DNA of 64,000 nucleotides from Chrysemys picta bellii (taxonomy: Eukaryota > Chordata > Testudines > Emydidae): NCBI RefSeq assembly GCF_011386835.1, contig NC_088796.1:85333968-85397967 (forward strand). The letters run 5' to 3'. Below, one piece after another: positions 12,144-23,598 of the stretch. Position 1 is the first letter of the stretch. The number at the start of each line of letters is the position of its first letter. Below the pieces are notes generated by a model. It did not search any database and had not been told where the DNA came from. It worked only from the letters and a program-made list of their open reading frames with translations. The translations under genes were made by a program, and so were the position numbers.

Positions 12144-14742
12144 TCACAAGTATAACCTTGTGAAAAATTTATCCCGAATAGCTCCTCATGAAGGGTTTTA
12201 TTCAGCATAGAAACAAAGTAATAGAAGGCATAACATCAACAACTTTCCTAGTCCACCGCTTCTTCATAGCTTTCCATTGTTTAAATGTTGTGTATATAGA
12301 TCTATATATAGAAAGTTGACATAATACTTCAGAGACCACCTGGTATTGCATGGAAAACTCAAATATTCTATTACAAACAATTCTAGCTGTGTTCCAAAAG
12401 TTTTTTGTTTGTTTGTTTGTTTCTCTCTCTTTCACTTTCACACCTTCATCTCAGTTCTCATAAGTGGTCCTTAAGTATTTCTTATTTGACAGCAGCCTTG
12501 GTAATGGCACAAATTATGGAAAAGGGCTCCTTAACTGGCACTCCAAGGATCTCAGGCAGGTTTTAATCTCCAGAAAGCCGCCTTCACTGACGCTTCCTCT
12601 TAGAGATTGGAGTTTTATTCATCTCTTCAGGACAGTTTTAGACATTTGGGGAATTTCACTCAGTCTTAGGCAATGTAATTAAAAGCAAAACTTGTTAAGA
12701 ATGGAGAGAGAAGATCAGATTAAAACAAAAGAATCCTCATTCATAACGCTTCTAGTCTGACATTTGATAAAAGTTAAGCTAGGTTAGGTACCTTTCAGGT
12801 TTGTTACAGTTCATACAGAAACTGCATTCTAATTTCTCTCAGAGCTTTCTTCTCTCCAACTTGATGCCCCTTTGTGCATCTCAAAGTCCTGTTCTGTAAG
12901 CTCTTTTGAATTTTGTCTCAAGTCCCTGCCTTATTTATTGGCTGTGATTCTTTTGAGCTTAATGGTATTACCCTGCTCATTGTAATATTTTGCATTTCTC
13001 TTAAAAGCATGTGAACTGGTGTCCTTGTTCACAATCATATCAACTCTCCCTGCAGCAACCTGGTGTCCCCTCAGATTAGTTCAGGACTGTGTTGAGTTCC
13101 TGTTTCTGCTCCACCTTTGCTTCCTAGTACCTGAAAGTATTCTAAATCCTCACAGCTGGGGATTTCCTGCTTCCTTTTCTAAGTCATCTGCCATTCCATG
13201 TCATTGCCAACCTTTTCCTGCTGGCCTTAACAGTGTATTGACATGTTAATTGACTTAACTAGAGTGACAGCCTAAAACAATCGGCTGCTTTAGAGATACA
13301 GGCTGACTTGATTCTGTAATTCATACCTAATATTAATTCTGTTCTACCAACGATCACATAGCAAACATCAGCTGTCACCCTCTTGTTTACTGTTTCATAA
13401 AAATAAGATAATGAGGTTTTGTGCTTTACAAACAAAGGGGTGAATCTTGCCCACCCTCTGTGACCCCCAAAATTCCATTAACTGTAGACTCTGTACCCTT
13501 CCACTGCCACATGGGGCAGGATACCAGGGCACCTGCACAGAAGGTGGAGCCAAGAGAGGGATCAAGGGTTGGGACCAAAGGATCCATTGCTATGCCAGAT
13601 CCTCTGGTTGCTTCCTCCTTCCTCTCCCATGTGGTTGAGTGAGAACTGGGTATGGAAGCTACTGCTGCTGCTCTTTTGTTTAGGAGGGAGGATCCCATTC
13701 CAATGACACATCCTCTTCTCCCCTTTGCCTCCACCATGGAGCAGAGTAGTGCAAAGGCCAGATTTCTGATGGCATGCTCTTGCCAGGGATTTGGGTTTTA
13801 TAAAATAGATTTCTGAAGAGGTCACCTGCACTTGCTGACAATACTGCAGACATGGCATAGGAGGAGGATAGCCAACAGCAATTTGTAATGGATAAAACTG
13901 GGAAACTGATGTTTTGCTGGACTAACTTCCTCTCCCTCTAACTACATGCACACACTCAGTTGGAGAAGTAGAATCCCTTTTTTTTTTTCCTTATTGATCA
14001 TCCCTGAAGATAGGACAGGGGACAAGTGTAAGAATTACTGGCAATGACTCAGATTGTCCCTGGGGATAGTTAATGGAAATTGACATCTCCAAACTGAGCA
14101 GTGAACATTACCACTCTTTAATTACTATTGGCTTCCAGAAATTGGTATTGTCATACAGGCACTCCTTTGACAGCTGGCCCACAACTGTAGCTTCATCCAC
14201 TCTGTATCATTTAGCAATTGATACACTGACTAATATTTCATTTGCATTTTTAGTATAACATCACAAACAACCAAGGGATGTCTTTAATACATCAGCAAAT
14301 AAGCAATGTCTTTTTTTATTTTTTGACGGTTGTAGCTATGTAATTTATACATGTCTTCATAACTCTTTACCACATGGCAGTAGAGATACAGGTAAACAAT
14401 ATAACAGCACTTCACCCACATTTCTACAGTCTACTCAGCAGATTTACATAACTATATGTGGTTTTACAGATAGGATGCATGTCCTTAAACTAGAATACTC
14501 AAGACAAATATTTTGCTGTCTTACCTAAGGTTTTAAGAATGCTGTATAGCAGAGGATTCATAGGCTCTCTGGACAGAGGTTATGAAGCATATTTGTATTT
14601 TCCCAGTGCTGTGGATTTTCTGAAGTTTAATTGATAAATCAAATTTCATTCAGTACTAAATTGAATAAAAGTGATCATACAGCTAATTGACTGCCATTGC
14701 ACAAGTGTTAATTGTGTGTGTAATAGCAGTAGAGGATTACAT
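12144..14742. other. Non-coding sequence with a GTTT microsatellite
   Basis: A short (GTTT)n run lies at about 12407-12421, next to a TC-rich patch. A slightly GC-richer block at 13430-13800 has overlapping short frames on both strands but no recognisable protein. A T-run is present at 13978-13988. No gene is supported. Confidence 0.45.
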
Positions 14743-14979
14743 TAGAACTGGGTAAAATTTTTCAGCTGAAAAATGCAGATTTGATTTAACCAAAACAATT
14801 TGTGAATTCAGGTAAAATTTGATAAAAATACTGAAAAATTGAAGTGTTACAATCAAAATACCCTCTTTTGTTTAGAATTTCACTGCAATTTTACTTTTAA
14901 AAAAAGTTTTTAAAAGACACTTTTGTTTGGGCCGAATGAAATGTTTTAATTCAACCCAAAAAATTAGTTATTTGCTCTA
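14743..14979. mobile_element. AT-rich hAT-like MITE, copy 1, with 8-bp target duplication
   Basis: The element begins 'tagaactgggtaaaa' and ends '...tttgctcta'. It is flanked by gattacat (14735-14742) and gattagat (14980-14987), matching at 7 of 8 bases. The interior is rich in 'aaaattt'-type words and shares its start and overall style with 19904-20271. It is 237 bp and non-coding. An 8-bp duplication suggests hAT, although the TAGAG-type terminus is not the commonest hAT end. Confidence 0.65.
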
Positions 14980-15339
14980 GATTAGATTTAGAGCCACCTT
15001 GGAGGGAGGAGATGTGTACTCTTGGGTCCTGTCCTCCGCCCCTCCCCTTTTATCAATATAGTCTTCCATTTAATTAGTTCTCTCCTGAAGCTGATTTTCC
15101 TTGGTATCTGCACTCTGACACAGTAGGAGTTATTCCCTATGTCCTATAGCCATCTCCTCACATTGTCACCACATATACAGTCTGCATCTTTTCTCATTCT
15201 TTTACCTCTGTCCTGCTCAGTTCACCCTGCTTTGTCACCAGTCATTTTATTCCTTACATTTCCTGTTCCCACTCCTTTACACTCCACCTATTTTCTCAAT
15301 ATCTTGTTGTCATGCTTTCTCTTTATCCCTTATATTAAC
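14980..15339. other. Non-coding sequence, pyrimidine-rich patch
   Basis: The segment 15120-15320 is rich in C and T with a weak resemblance to L2-type 3' regions. Nothing firm can be called. Confidence 0.35.
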
Positions 15340-16745
15340 TAAACACACAACATCATCACTTACAAAGTTTGCAGATAACACACAGATTACGGCAGTGGTA
15401 AATAATGAAGAGGACAGGTCACTGATACAGAGCAATCTGGATCGTTCGGTAAATTGGAGGCAAGCAAACAATATGTATTGCAGTACAGCCAAATGTAAGG
15501 TTATACATCTAGGAACAATGAATGTAGGCCCTCCAGAGCAGCCCATAGCTTGGTTTTCTCAGTGGATTAACCCTATACACAACATTCGCTCCCCATCTCC
15601 GGATTTCAGGAGCTTTCTGAGATGCCCAAGGCCCTCCACCTGTTAATCTCTTGGAATTTCTGAATGTCTCAGAAGATGATCTTTTCATAGTCAAACCTAA
15701 TGAGAAAGAGGGAAACCAGAGGGAAGCGGTGACTCTGCAGTCACTCTGACCGGGTGGTGGTGGTGGTGTCATAGTGGATAATCAGCTGAACATGAGCTCC
15801 CAGTGCAAGTCAGTGTCCAAAAGAAATAAGGTTGTTATTGGGTGTATAAATAGGCATAGGCCCTGGAGCTGGGGAAGTCACTTGGGCCATGGCCTGACCA
15901 CTTTTTGGCCCTGCTCAGGGTAGGCGATCTGGCAGTGCCAGGACCAGAGTGGGGATGGGAAATGGCATTGAGGAGAAAGGGCCCTGCCTGCATGTTATGG
16001 TGAGAGCCAACCAGGCTGGAGTGGGGTGCTGGGCTGCCCCATGGAACTTGAACCTGTGTAGTGTAAGTGCAGGGTAGTCTTACTCTGCACCATCACTGGG
16101 GTTTACTCCCTGCCCCCCTCATCTTAAATGGCACTCCATAGTAGCAGTAAGGAGGTTGTTTCCTTTGTTTCGGCACTAGTGTGAATGGCTACTAGACAAG
16201 TGTATCCAGTTCTTTTATCCCCAATTCAAGAAGGATGCTGACAAATTGGAGAAGGTTCAGAGAAGAGCCAGGAGAATGGTTAAAGGATTGGAAAACATTC
16301 CTTATAGTGATAGACTCCCACCAGCAAAATCTATTTATCTTCTCAAAAAGAAGGTTAAGGGGTGATTTGATTGTATCCTATGGGTACCTACATAGGGAAC
16401 AGAAATTTGGTAATAGAGGGCTATTTGATTTTGCTGACAAAAATATAACACGATCCAGGGGGAAAGTTAAAGCTAGACAAATTCAGACTAGAAATAAAAT
16501 GCACATTTTTACCAATCAGGATAATTAACCATTGGAACAGCTTATCAAGAGTAGTGGTAGATTTTTCCATCACTGGAAATTTTTAGATCAAGATTGGATG
16601 TTTTTTTAGAAGATATGCTCCAGTTCAACCAGAGCTATTAGACTTGAAGCTGGAATTCAATTCAGGGAAGTCCTATGGGCTTGAGTTATGCAGGAGGTCA
16701 AAGTAGATTATCACAATAGTCCCTTCTGGATTTAAAATCTATTAA
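15340..16745 (+). mobile_element. Old CR1-clade LINE, interrupted by two foreign segments
   Basis: The first part (15355-15530) reads as the reverse transcriptase just after the catalytic motif: 'KFADNTQI', then 'DRSLIQSNLDRSVNWRQAN', then 'KCKVIHLGTMN'. LINE sequence resumes at about 15740-15862 ('ggataatcagctgaacatga') and again from about 16150 to the 3' end, with the 'KFGNRGLFDFADKNITRSR'-like segment at 16400-16460. The 3' tail is 'cccttctggatttaaaatc' near 16721-16739. The interruptions at about 15533-15735 and 15863-16150 are unrelated to the LINE; the second is GC-richer. This copy and 3050-3690 belong to one subfamily. Confidence 0.72.
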
Positions 16746-18255
16746 CCTTATTCCACTCCCACGTTCTGCTCTCCCATGACACTCTCATGAATACTATTTT
16801 ATGCCACTGGTTTAGGTATTTTCCAGCCTGCAAAATAAGTGAAGTTTTGCTAAGATTTTCTCATTTTCTGGCAACTTCACAACTGCAAAGAAAATTTCAC
16901 AATCCGGGGAAGAAAACTTTTAAATAAAATTTCTTTCTAAATTTAAAGAAAGTCATTTAAAAAAACAACAACAAAAAAAGTTCAATGGACTGTGACAATT
17001 TACACCAGCTGAGGATTTGCCCACTAGTTTTTAGGTTTTGCTTTGATTATGCTAGTAGCTGGTTAACTTACTACAGTCTATACAAAAACTAAAGAGCAAA
17101 CATATTTTAGTTTAACTGGTAAATGTATAATCTGTCTTTCACTTGTCTTGGAATTATATGAACAAACACTAATGTGAAGCATATCTTAGAAATCTCGTTG
17201 TGTGTGTGGTGGGGGTTTTTTCTTGATGTTTTGCAGAGGGATTTTTGTGTGGACCACTAAAATCATTTGCATATTTAAAATTCAAGCAGGAAATCTTATG
17301 AGAATAAATTGTCTTTTGAGTTTGTGATATTTTCTTTCTCTGTCAGGGCTACTCCAAACTATCACAGTACATTACTGTACTGTGTACCAAACACTAATCA
17401 TCCTGAGCACAAAGTTTAGCCATTATTTATTTTCATCGGAACCATGCCAAAATCAATCTGAGTTTACTTTCATTTCTGGGTACAATTGGGGTACAACCAG
17501 GGAACAATGAAAACTCAACTCAGCACTAGGAATGTAAACAAGCAAAGGTAGACTACAAAAATAAATATGTAAGTGAATCTTGAGGACAGAAGACTGTTTC
17601 TCCCCTGCGGTTTGCCTTTCAATAGGTTTGCCTTTCAATAGGTTTGCAATCAGCTCCTGAGGCATTTAGAAAATCATAAGAGAAATTCTGAGTGACTAAC
17701 AGGTGAAGGGCCTTTAGATCTCTCAGAAAACTCTTGAAATACAGAAAAGGGGAGGGAATGTTGGGCACAGGTTTATCCTTTGACAAACCCAAATGGGCTA
17801 TTCTGGAGGGCATAGTTGGTCAAAGTTTAGAATGTTACAGTAACCTTTCAGTGTTGGGAATGGAGAAGAGTTAAGGGTGAGGAGACAGCCAGAGGCTAAA
17901 AGAAAATGGAAATTGAGGAAGAAGTGGGCTGTTCCCAGAAGATCTCTGAGGAGCATCAAATAGACCAGATAAATTTAGATTTTCATCAGAAAACTATTCA
18001 AAGCTCTGACTCTTTTTTGAGTATTATCCATCATTTAGAGTTTCCTCAGGTGCTACACACCCAACCTGCATTTTTGAAGTATTCAATATGTCAGATGACT
18101 AGATTACCTGTCAGTATCTTGGTGGTTCTGATAATGCATGTGGACTAGGTTTTTCGGTAACTGCCATGTGTTGCCTAGGAGAATGTTTGTTTGTTTGCTT
18201 AAGAAGTCATTATAATTTACCTTATAACCACGAGCCATTATTTCATATAGCATTG
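16746..18255. other. Non-coding sequence with a short tandem repeat
   Basis: A 16-bp unit ggtttgcctttcaata occurs twice in tandem at 17609-17640 and is followed by a third partial copy (17641-17647). Nothing else is recognised. Confidence 0.5.
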
Positions 18256-19170
18256 GTTTGTTACAGTTCAGGGGTGAGCTGCACTTGTGGTCCCTCTTTC
18301 AGTCTGTCTGTGGGCACTTCTTTCAAATGTCAGGCCTACACCTGCACTTCTCTGAGTGGAACTCCATAGTTCACCCTACTTTAGACAGTATCACCAGGTT
18401 ACTGCACCACGTTTACCCACTGTATTTACCTCCAGCAGGCCCACCTAGATTTGGAATCCTCTCTGGGACCTATGATCTTGTGCTGGTAAAAATAGTGACT
18501 GAAAACACCTTTTTCAAAACAGAATATGATTTATTTATCCCAAGGAATATTGTAAGCAGAGAGAAGTGGGTTAAAAGTAACAAAAACCTAAATGTATATT
18601 ACCATGGACCTACCTGGCCAACTCTAGGTAGACACCCTCTTATCTCTGTGGCCCGTGCATTTGGGCACCATGTTAGTCTATTTCTCTGCAGACCTTCTCT
18701 CTCCCATGTACTTATTCCAAGGCTCAGCTTTTTAACTGATTCCAAGCCCTTTGTCCAAAGGTCCCCACCTAAAAGCCTTTGAGGTTTCCAGCTCAAACCC
18801 TGGGAGTTTCCTTCTCTCCACTGTAAGATTAGCCAAATCCTTATTCCACATTCAGAAAGTAAATTTCAGAGGAATTATCACCTCCATTGTGTCTCTGAAT
18901 ATGGCTCTCTACACCTATTAAATTTTGGGTTCCTGCAGTCCAAAACTAGCACAAACTGATTTGACTCCTTAGTTATCCTTTAGCCAGTAACACAATAACC
19001 ACCAAGTTTCTCTAACATTCATGGAAATGAATATATATAGTTCCCAGGTTATTTCACACGTGAGAACACATGTTTCAATGGTGGTATACCACATAGGGTA
19101 TTAGAAAAAAACTAGAAAGATTTTATTATTAAAATCAAGTGTATTTCATTTTAAACCAACTATATATATA
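18256..19170. repeat. Possible long interspersed repeat, unclassified
   Basis: This block has a steadier, less AT-rich composition than its surroundings and the feel of a long turtle repeat: regularly spaced short pyrimidine-rich phrases, then 'aaactagaaagattttatta' near 19108. I could not find termini, a target duplication, or a coding domain. It may be an LTR-derived or other non-coding element. Confidence 0.3.
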
Positions 19171-19903
19171 TATGTGAATCGGTTTCGTCTAAAATAGCTT
19201 ATAACAAGGTTCTTATAGGTGATCCAAACAATTTACTTTCCGTGACTACAATATATTCTGCCTTTTGTCATATTAAAATAGGTACCCTTTTTATATACTT
19301 TCAAAAATGGATTATATGATATTTACGTATGCAATGCAGCTGACAGAATGTTTGAAAATTATTTCTCCAAACAAAAGTCTGGTAGGTTGTATAAATGCAG
19401 GTCTTACAGTTCAACAGACATCATTAGGTTTGGAATGCAATCTCTGAATCTCTGTGCTCTGGAAGTGAAGGAGCCAGGGAAGCTTAAAAAAGAAAAGAGT
19501 AGGTGAGTTAGTAAATAATTCAAAATCATTCCTTTCAAACCATATCTTCATACAGCTTGAAAGTCTGATTTTTAAATGCCAATATGGGAGAAAGCACAAC
19601 TTTCTCTACATATCCCAATTATTATTTTTTTAAATTTCTAAATAAATAAATAAAACCAACATCATTGGTTGTTTATTATTGGCAGCAATAAATAAAAATG
19701 AGTGATCCAAGAGTAAGATAGGTGATCTTCACTGCTGTGGAATTGATGAGAAATGAAAGGTATACTGTAATTCAAACATACAGGGTAAAATAAAAATAGG
19801 AATTGGTAATGATAAAACAGCTCTAGTAGTGGTTCTAGTGTCAACTGCAAGATAGCCAGGAAAAAAGTCAAGCAAACTCAAAGATGCCCACAGTAATCAA
19901 AAC
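19171..19903. other. AT-rich sequence without recognised gene
   Basis: Contains a short (TA)n run near 19160-19174 and an AAAT-rich patch near 19640-19653. No gene or repeat family is recognised. Confidence 0.5.
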
Positions 19904-20271
19904 TAGAGGTGGGTGGGAAACAATCTTCCCATGCTGTGAAAAGTTTTGAGATCAAAACATGTTTATGTCCAAAATTGGGATGAAAAGTGGAAAACTTGAA
20001 AATGTTCACAAACCAAACATCCAAAAATTTAGTTTGAGTTAATCAAAATATTTCATTTTGACTTTGAGCATTTTTTATTGTGGCTTAAATTTCTAATTAA
20101 AAAGTCATTTCACAGAGGAAAATGAGAACATTTCCATTTTGAAAGTGTGCTCTTGTTTTGACAACTTTAAAACTTTGTTTTAAATTTTTTTTTTCAAATT
20201 GAAACAGGCCCTTTAACATGAAAAATATCAATTTCAACAAATTGGCATTTTCTGATGAAAACCCGGCTCTA
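19904..20271. mobile_element. AT-rich hAT-like MITE, copy 2, with 8-bp target duplication
   Basis: It begins 'tagaggtgggtgggaaa' and ends in the complement of 'tagagccgggttttcat', so the ends form an imperfect inverted repeat. Flanks are atcaaaac (19896-19903) and atcacaac (20272-20279), 7 of 8 matching. The inside is a run of 'aaaattt', 'tttcatttt' and similar words. It is 368 bp and non-coding. Weaker relatives are at 52122-52375 and about 47515-47645. Confidence 0.7.
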
Positions 20272-22204
20272 ATCACAACATACATATAAGAAAAGCCCTG
20301 CTGAGAGTCCACAAAGAATGAAAGGGGTGAGTAAGGATGAGGAAGTATTGAAATACTTGAGATTGCGGGGGGTGGGTGGGGGGTGTACAGGTTATCTCGG
20401 CATTTCCCCTCTACTAATGTTCCAAAATATGTATTGATTGCTTGATCCAATTACTATACTTATCATCAAATTCAGGGTTGTTAGAAAAGAGTCACACTAG
20501 AGTATGAATTGGAGAAACGGTAAAGCACTGCAGTAAATACTTAGGGAAGGTGTCTTCGTATTCTTCTGGAATTCTTGCTTTAATTAGTTTGTTAGTAACC
20601 AGTATGCAGTTCAAACTAAGATTCCAGGATTAACTAGAAAATAGTTGGCATAATTTTGAGTTCCTCTCTATCACTTACTCATTAGTGTCTTCTGTATTTT
20701 AACAATGAAGTTTCTGCATACTTTTGTAATTTTTTTTAAATAAGTCATGCAAGAACTATTTCTAAATACTTTCTCAAGAATGAGAAAATCAACCTTACAT
20801 TATTTCAATATTTTGTCAACTCGACACAATGCAGAAACACTCAAGATTTGATTAAAGCTTATGTGGCTGAAATGTTAGCTGATTCTCGGTGTGCTTTTTT
20901 TTTTTTTTTTTTTTAATATGCATCTCTTAGGAGAATTCGTGGGCACTAATGCTTTATATATCCCGCTGCAAAGAATTTAAATCATTTTTTCTCTTTGCAT
21001 GCATATTTCCCTATAATAATTTCACTTAACTATTCTGGATATTTTTCTCTTGACATTTATATGCAAATATACAATATGTAGATTAGGAGTAAGAAAATGT
21101 ACAAACCACCTGCTTCCAAGAGTCAGAGTGCGTTACCCTGACCACCTCCCACTGAGTAGCACCTTACTCCCAAAGCAGTCCTTCAGGGGGAGTATCACAA
21201 GTGGACCCAAAGAATGTGCTATCTTTGATGTGCTGGTTATTAATTTCCCCATCAAATGTCTCATGCTTTCTTCCACACCACCCCTGGCTCATGGTTTAGA
21301 TTTGCTGAATTGGTCTAAAATAGCACTATCTTTCCTCTTGAACACCCACATCTACTATGATACCTAGAAGCGGACTGATAAATTTATGCTAATAGGGATA
21401 GTGTAATCAGAGTTGGGTGTTCAAATAAGGTCCAATCATGAGAGATCTTGCAGATTATTAGAGGATGATGCTCTAATGTAAAAGGCACTGACTACTACCC
21501 CTACTGTGGTGTGATCAATTATTATATGTGCATCTTTTACATTTGATTGTTAATTATATGTGTAATAATCATCTCATTAGAACTTTTCATACTCTCATTC
21601 AGCCAAGTGGCAAAATGGAACATATGCATATGTGTAATGTATTTGATTTTGGACTGAATTTCAGGTTTGTGTTACAGCCTGCTGTACATTTGACTCCCTG
21701 TTACTGAAATATTTACTGCAATGTTTGTTTAGATTGATATTTGTGTGTGTGTGTGTGTGTATATGCAGATGAAATAAAATTATGGTGAGAACTACAATAT
21801 AAAGCAAAAAAATTCTTATAAAGCTAGTATAAAATACCACTAAATGACCAATTAAAAATGTTAGAGATAAAAGAAATTCATTTCACAATATGTATCTTTT
21901 AAAATATACATATTAATTTGTATTATGGGCCAATATTCCAGTAATGGCATCTACAGATGTGCTCATAAAAAGTGCATACAATTATGTACCTACATTTGAA
22001 TTCACACTTACCATGGTTGCATACACAAATCAGGCACTTTTCTGTGCAATTAGCTAGTTCTGGTTAAGGTGTGGACTATGATTTGGGAGATACTTAGCTG
22101 GTCTCTTTGGGTATCTCTACACTACATTGAAGACCTGGGCTCTAACTCAGGTTTGAGATCAAACTCCCCTATCATTCATACACAAATATGTCTGACTAGG
22201 GTCA
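20272..22204. other. Non-coding sequence with poly-T and TG microsatellites
   Basis: A T-run of 20 is at 20895-20914 and a (TG)n run at 21742-21760. At 21140-21200 a piece resembles the palindromic repeat family ('gtagcaccttactccc'). At 22100-22160 'tctctacactacattgaag' resembles a small high-copy repeat end. No gene is seen. Confidence 0.5.
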
Positions 22205-22267
22205 GCAAGCACTTGAGATGTGAAATGTTGATAAATGCAAAGTAATGCACATTTGAAAGCATAATCC

Positions 22268-22738
22268 AGACTCCGTAGACTGTCGGTCCTTTATCAGTTG
22301 AAACTGAGCCGATCACAACACGTCTTCCAATCTTCTCTCGCTCTGGCCATCCTTCACCATGCTTGTCCATATCTCCTTGTTAGGAAATCATCCCACCTCT
22401 TTGGCGGCCGACCGCGCGGCCATTTCTGTTCTCACAGATATCACTCGGATATAGCTGTGGTCAATCTGTTGTCGCTGAGTCGGGCCACATGTCCCGCCCA
22501 CCGCATTTTGCTGAGCCTGCTTTCAACAACAATGTCTCGCACTCCAGACTGTTGCATAATTATCTCGTTGGGGATGTGATCGCGGAGTGAAATGCCCCAA
22601 AATGTTAGTTCCCTTGTCTCTGCCAATATAGCTAGTTGTTCTCATGCATTTCGTTCTCCGATACTGTACCATCCTATGAACTTTTCACCATATTTCCTTC
22701 TTCCAACCTTGGCGTTAAAAACTCCCATCACAATCGTC
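22268..22738 (-). mobile_element. RTE-like mini-element: endonuclease fragment joined to the C-terminal tail
   Basis: It is inserted in CR1 and flanked by the direct repeat cataatcc (22260-22267 and 22739-22746). On the minus strand one frame, with a single TGA, reads an endonuclease-like piece 'GVFNAKVGRRKYGEKFIG' (compare the GDFNAKVG motif) and 'GERNA', then within about 20 residues 'WGISLRDHIPNE', 'SGVRDIVVESRLSKMRWAGH' and 'VARLSDNR'. After a short shift come 'GRPPKRWDDF' and 'REDWKTCC'. The latter pieces are the C-terminal tail of RTE-type endonuclease/reverse transcriptases. The whole reverse transcriptase that should lie between is absent. There is no poly-A tail. Confidence 0.75.
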
Positions 22739-22961
22739 CATAATCCCAACTATACATATAAAATGATGGGGTCTAAATTAGCTGTTAACACTCAAGAAAG
22801 AGATCTTGGAGTCATTGTGGATAGTTCTCTGAAAACATCCACCCAATGTGCAGCGGCCGTCAAAAAAGCAAACAGAATGCTGGGAATAATTAAGAAGGGG
22901 ATAGAAAATAGGACTGAAAATATCATACTGCTTCTATATAAATCCATGGTATGCCCACATC

Positions 22962-23330
22962 TTGAATAATGTGTGCAGATGTGGTCGCCCCATCTTAAAA
23001 AAAGATATATTGGAATTGGTAAAGGTTCAGAAAAGGGCAACAAAAATTATTAGGGGTATGGAACGGTTTCTGTATGAGGAGAGATTAATAAGACTGGGAC
23101 TTTTCATCTTGGAAAAGAGACGGCTAAGGGGAGATATGATTGAAGTCTATAAAATCATGACTGGTGTAGAGAAAGTAGATAAGGAAGTGTTGTTTACTAC
23201 TTCTCATAACACAAGAACTAAGGGTTACCAAATGAAATTAATAGGCAGCAGGGTTAAAACAAATAAAAAGGATATTTCTTCACACAACGCACAGTCGACT
23301 GGTGGAACTCCTTGCCAGAGGATGTTTTGA
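22962..23330 (+). pseudogene. CR1 ORF2 C-terminal remnant
   Basis: This open stretch is the last third of the CR1 ORF2 C-terminal region in one frame. It has no function of its own: it lacks the endonuclease and the reverse transcriptase core, and its first residues come from a frame change relative to the upstream part. Confidence 0.8.
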
Positions 23331-23598
23331 AGGCCAAGACCATAACTGGGTTCAAAAAAGAACTAGATAAATTCATGGAGGATAGGTCCATTAATAGCTA
23401 TTAGCCAGGATGAGCAGGAATGGTGTCCCTAGCCTCTGTTTGCCAGAATCTCAGAATGAGCAACAGGGGATGGATCACTTAATGATTACCTGTTCTGTTC
23501 ATTCCCTGTGAGGCACCTGGCATTGGCCACTGTCGGCAGACAGGATACGGGGCTAGATGGACCTTTGGTCTGACCCAGTGGGGCCATTCTTATGTACC

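Larger units (their letters stand above)
22205..23598 (+). mobile_element. Old CR1 LINE, C-terminal part, hosting a nested insertion
   Basis: CR1 sequence runs 22205-22267 and resumes at 22739 after a foreign insertion. The remaining ORF2 part is still readable: 'KLAVNTQERDLGVIVDSSLK' about 22770-22830, 'NRMLGIIKKGIENRTENI' about 22872-22925, then across a frameshift near 22968 'VKVQKRATKIIRGMERF' (23015-23068) and 'EKRRLRGDMIEVYKIM' (23110-23160). The 3' UTR ends in 'tggtctgacccagtggggcc' at 23566-23585. It is dead but clearly younger than 3691-5550. Confidence 0.85.

Noticed and set aside
13426..13858. Overlapping frames of about 100 codons on the minus strand
   Set aside because: No domain, no codon-usage signal I could judge, and overlapping frames in several phases; probably chance in a GC-richer patch.
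18258..18782. 174-codon plus-strand frame
   Set aside because: Lies in a block that looks like a non-coding repeat; no protein family recognised.
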